The notes beneath the pieces are model-generated. The model was given only the letters and a program-made list of their open reading frames with translations. It searched no databases and was not told where the DNA came from. The position numbers were made by a program, and so were the translations under genes. Positions 60,764-64,000 of a stretch of 64,000 bases of DNA are shown piece by piece (within the stretch, counting starts at the first letter, position 1; every line of letters starts with the position of its first letter). The stretch spans positions 186,993 through 250,992 of the forward strand of contig CANHVU010000001.1 in assembly GCA_947464275.1 (NCBI GenBank), written 5' to 3'. Source of the DNA: Bacteroidota bacterium. GTDB taxonomy: Bacteria; Bacteroidota; Bacteroidia; UKL13-3.

Positions 60764-60883
60764 AAGTAGTGATTTAGAGTAAAAAACTTAATAAAAAGTA
60801 AAACTTTAGGACTGATTTAAACTAAAATGAAGTGTTTTTAGAGAAATTTTTTTTCGTATTATTGCGACTTAATTTAGCAATAA

Positions 60884-63800
60884 ATGGTAAAAAAAAATCT
60901 TTTACTAATACTATTAATTATTAAGTTCAATGTAATAAATGCTCAAAATTTCAAATGGGCTCAAAAGATTGGAAGCACAAGTTCTGATTTTGCGAAATCT
61001 ATGGCATTAGACAATCATGGAAATATTTTTTTAATGGGTGCTTATAATGGAACATTAGTTTTTCCAGGAAATGGTAATTTGGCATCTAGGTCCATTACCT
61101 CCGCAGGTTCTTGGGATATTTACCTTTCAAAAATGGATTGCAATAAAAATTTGATTTGGAAAAATACTATAGGCAGTACAGGAAGCGAATGTGGAAGTAA
61201 TTTTTTTTTAAAAGTTAAATATGATAATAAAGGTAACTTATACACTACAGGTACTTTTAGTGGTTCAGCAACTTTTACGAGTACTTCAGGCTCATCACAA
61301 ACTATTGTTTCAACTGGTGGTGACGAAATATTTTTAGCAAAGTATGATACGAATGGTGTTTTAAAATGGGTAATAAATTCTGGTGGTTCAGATAATGACG
61401 AAGGAACTGATTGTAACATTGATAACAATGGAGATTTATTGTTAACCGGCTGCTTTAAATCAACCGCAACGTTTAGAACACGAATTGGACTCCCAACAAA
61501 TTTAACTAGCATTGGATCTTTTGATATTTTTGTTGCAAAGTATGACACAAGTGGTGTTTTAAAATGGGTTACTAAAGCCGGAAGTACTTTAATTGATGTT
61601 CCATCGTCAATTTGTGCCGATAACCAAAACAATATTTATCTTGGTGGTAATTTTGCCTATGGAGGTGGCACTGCAACATTTGGCACTTTAACAATTAATA
61701 ACACTGCTTTGTGGGGTGGATTTATTGCCAAAGCAACTAGTAGTGGAAATTGGATATGGGTTAATGGAATGGGAGGTTCAGCAAATGAAGGTATAAATGG
61801 GATTGTTGTTGACGAAATATGCAATGTTTTTATCACAGGAAATTATTCAGGAAGTACCACTACTTTTTCGTCTTCATCTCCAGGAGCTGGAATAACAATT
61901 ACAAACAATGGGCAATTTGATGTTAATATAGCTGGACTTGATAGCTCAGGTTTATTATTATGGGCAAAATCTGTTGGAGGTTCAGGAGTTGATTATAGTT
62001 GGCAAATGAGTGTTGCTGATAATAACAAAGTTTTATCATCTGGAAATTTTGAAAATGTTTCAAATTTTGGTAATGGTTTTTCACTAACTTCAAACGGAGG
62101 AAGTGATGGATTTATTTGTGTGTTAGATAAATCAAATGGTACGACTTTAAATGCAATAAAAATTGGTGGATCTGGATCTGATTATTGTAATACTACCATT
62201 ACGGACAATTTGGGTAATATGTACACTTGTGGTTTCTTTTCAAATACTGCTTCTTTCGGAGCAAATACATTAACAAGTTCTGGGACTGAGGATTCTTATT
62301 TTGCAAAATTAGCACCAACAGCCCCTTTTAAACTTAAACCAACCAATACAAATATTTGCAGTGGTGATAGTGTTTTACTGCAACCCCTTGATTCTATGAA
62401 TGGCATTTCTTTTCAATGGTTTAAGAACAATATTGCAATTGCTGGCGCTACTAAATTTAATTATTTTGCAAAAACATCGGGCACCTTCAAACTTAAGGTA
62501 ACTAATAATTGTAGTGAAATAGATTCATCGGAAGAAATAACATTAACTTTAACAAATATCTCAGTTAATGCAGGCATTGACGCCACAATTTGTAGAGGTG
62601 ATAGTGTTCAACTTACTGCTTCTGGAGCAACTTTTTACTTTTGGACACCATCCACAGGTATAAGCAATGCAAATATTTTTAACCCGATTGTAAAACCAAC
62701 AGATACAATTAATTATATTGTGAGGGGTATTAGTGGAAGTTGTATTGCTTACGATACAGTAAAGGTTAATATTAAGCCTATTTTAGCTTTGGCTGGGATT
62801 GATTCAACTATTTGTAATGGTGATAGTATAAGATTAAATGGAACCGCCATTGGTACATTTAAATGGGAAAGTACACCATTTTTAACAGATAGCAATGCAT
62901 TAAACACTTTCACAAAACCAAGTATAACAACCAATTTTATTTTAAAAGTTACCAATTTAGGTTGCATAAGTAGAGATACAGTGAAAATTACAGTTAATAG
63001 TCCTACGGCAACGGCAGGTATTGATAAAACCATTTGTTTAGGCGATAGCATTCTGTTAAACGGCACAGGTACAGGTAGTTTACAATGGACACCAAAAAAC
63101 TACTTATCAGATACTTCAAATATTGTAACATTTGCTAAACCAACCATTAATAGTATTTACTATTTGATTGCAACAATTGGCAGGTGTGTTCAAAGAGACA
63201 CCGTTCAAATTTTAGTAAATCAGGTATTTGTTCAACTTGGTAAAGACACATCAATTTGCAAAGGTGATAGCATACAATTAAACGCAACAGCATTGGGTTC
63301 ATTTTTATGGCAAACAAATGCAAGTTTAACTAATCCTAATCAGCTTTCCCCCTATGTTAAACCGCAAACCTCCACACAATATATATTAGAATCCACAAGT
63401 GGAACTTGTACTAAGCGCGATTCCATTAACATTACGGTTTTTGCGCCAGTTAGCAATGCTTCAACTAGCCAAACTATATGCTTAGGCGACAGTATTCAAT
63501 TAAATGGCTCTGGAGCAAATACACTAAAATGGTATCCTAAATTAGGATTAACCGATAGTTTAATATCAAACACTTTTGCAAAACCAACAATTACAACAAA
63601 TTATATTTTATTAGCGCAGGATGGAAATTGTTTTGCTCGCGATACTGTTAAAATAACCGTGACCCAAATTGCTGCAAATGCAGGAACAAACAAAGGAATT
63701 TGCCCAGGTGATAGTGTTCAACTAAGTGGCTCAGCCATTGGCTCGTTTTTTTGGGAAACAAAAACAGGTCTTATTAATACAACTATTTTAAACCCATATG

Positions 63801-64000
63801 TAAAACCAAACATTTCAACATATTATGTATTGACCTCCATTGCGGGTACGTGCGTAAAACACGATACTGTTGATGTAGCCGTTTCTATACCTTTAACATT
63901 AAATGCAGGAGCAAACCTTGAAATATGTTTGGGAGATTCAGTTAGGCTTGATGCAACGGGTGGTTTTAATTATAATTGGATAAAGGCAATAAACATGAGT
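60884..64000 (+). CDS. Large secreted repeat protein, 3' truncated by window edge; SBBP-like propeller then Ig/PKD-like repeats
   Basis: Open frame from ATG 60884 with no stop to 64000 (1039 codons), so absent from track; signal peptide MVKKNLLLILLIIKFNVINAQ; AKYDTNGVLKWV repeats, then (I)CxGDSxxLxG repeats. Confidence 0.9.
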   Translation, partial: MVKKNLLLILLIIKFNVINAQNFKWAQKIGSTSSDFAKSMALDNHGNIFLMGAYNGTLVFPGNGNLASRSITSAGSWDIYLSKMDCNKNLIWKNTIGSTGSECGSNFFLKVKYDNKGNLYTTGTFSGSATFTSTSGSSQTIVSTGGDEIFLAKYDTNGVLKWVINSGGSDNDEGTDCNIDNNGDLLLTGCFKSTATFRTRIGLPTNLTSIGSFDIFVAKYDTSGVLKWVTKAGSTLIDVPSSICADNQNNIYLGGNFAYGGGTATFGTLTINNTALWGGFIAKATSSGNWIWVNGMGGSANEGINGIVVDEICNVFITGNYSGSTTTFSSSSPGAGITITNNGQFDVNIAGLDSSGLLLWAKSVGGSGVDYSWQMSVADNNKVLSSGNFENVSNFGNGFSLTSNGGSDGFICVLDKSNGTTLNAIKIGGSGSDYCNTTITDNLGNMYTCGFFSNTASFGANTLTSSGTEDSYFAKLAPTAPFKLKPTNTNICSGDSVLLQPLDSMNGISFQWFKNNIAIAGATKFNYFAKTSGTFKLKVTNNCSEIDSSEEITLTLTNISVNAGIDATICRGDSVQLTASGATFYFWTPSTGISNANIFNPIVKPTDTINYIVRGISGSCIAYDTVKVNIKPILALAGIDSTICNGDSIRLNGTAIGTFKWESTPFLTDSNALNTFTKPSITTNFILKVTNLGCISRDTVKITVNSPTATAGIDKTICLGDSILLNGTGTGSLQWTPKNYLSDTSNIVTFAKPTINSIYYLIATIGRCVQRDTVQILVNQVFVQLGKDTSICKGDSIQLNATALGSFLWQTNASLTNPNQLSPYVKPQTSTQYILESTSGTCTKRDSINITVFAPVSNASTSQTICLGDSIQLNGSGANTLKWYPKLGLTDSLISNTFAKPTITTNYILLAQDGNCFARDTVKITVTQIAANAGTNKGICPGDSVQLSGSAIGSFFWETKTGLINTTILNPYVKPNISTYYVLTSIAGTCVKHDTVDVAVSIPLTLNAGANLEICLGDSVRLDATGGFNYNWIKAINMS
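62572..64000 (+). repeat. Protein-level tandem repeat, 222 bp (74 aa) period, at least 7 units reaching the window edge
   Basis: IC.GDS motif starts at 62588, 62810, 63032, 63254, 63476, 63698, 63923. Confidence 0.9.

Noticed and set aside
61120-61632. Minus-strand ORF of 170 aa
   Set aside because: Antisense to the open + strand repeat protein; no recognisable features; artefact of repetitive coding bias.
62749-63066. Minus-strand ORF of 105 aa
   Set aside because: Antisense to the 222-bp repeat array; its own repetition mirrors the sense repeats.
1-64000. CRISPR arrays, IS elements, prophage, toxin-antitoxin or defence islands
   Set aside because: Looked for direct short repeats with spacers, transposase motifs, integrases and nuclease/helicase cassettes; none were convincing.

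Overview
A 64 kb AT-rich chromosomal window from a Bacteroidota genome. The assignment rests on T9SS-type C-terminal sorting domains, GldH, TAnnTTTG promoter motifs, a TonB receptor behind a TPP riboswitch, and a fused SpmA/SpmB-like protein. Most of it is ordinary core genome: icd, recJ, MBL-rhodanese, ricT-gldH, holB, prfB, der, rpmH-rnpA-yidD, ppa, an ECF sigma/anti-sigma pair, ltaE, gltA, a menaquinone-type thioesterase/isochorismate synthase pair, tadA, nadK and pabA/trpG. There are three very large secreted or adhesin-like genes and a small surface-polysaccharide cluster. Genes absent or truncated in the ORF track: (i) complete prfB with a programmed +1 frameshift (AGGAGG-TAT-CTT-TGA-C), (ii) rpmH (53 aa), (iii) a large + strand repeat protein starting at 60884 and running off the right edge, (iv) tRNA-Val(UAC), (v) the TPP riboswitch. 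The least ordinary signals are: an apparent pseudo-metallopeptidase/TolB-propeller/Omp85-barrel fusion (3734-7165); a ~185-aa module present three times in a 2605-aa T9SS protein; a repeat array of exact 222-bp period at the right edge; a truncated-haemoglobin lipoprotein; and interleaved hairpins between rpmH and rnpA. I saw no CRISPR array, IS element, prophage or recognisable defence system. All family calls are by eye and were not checked by any search.
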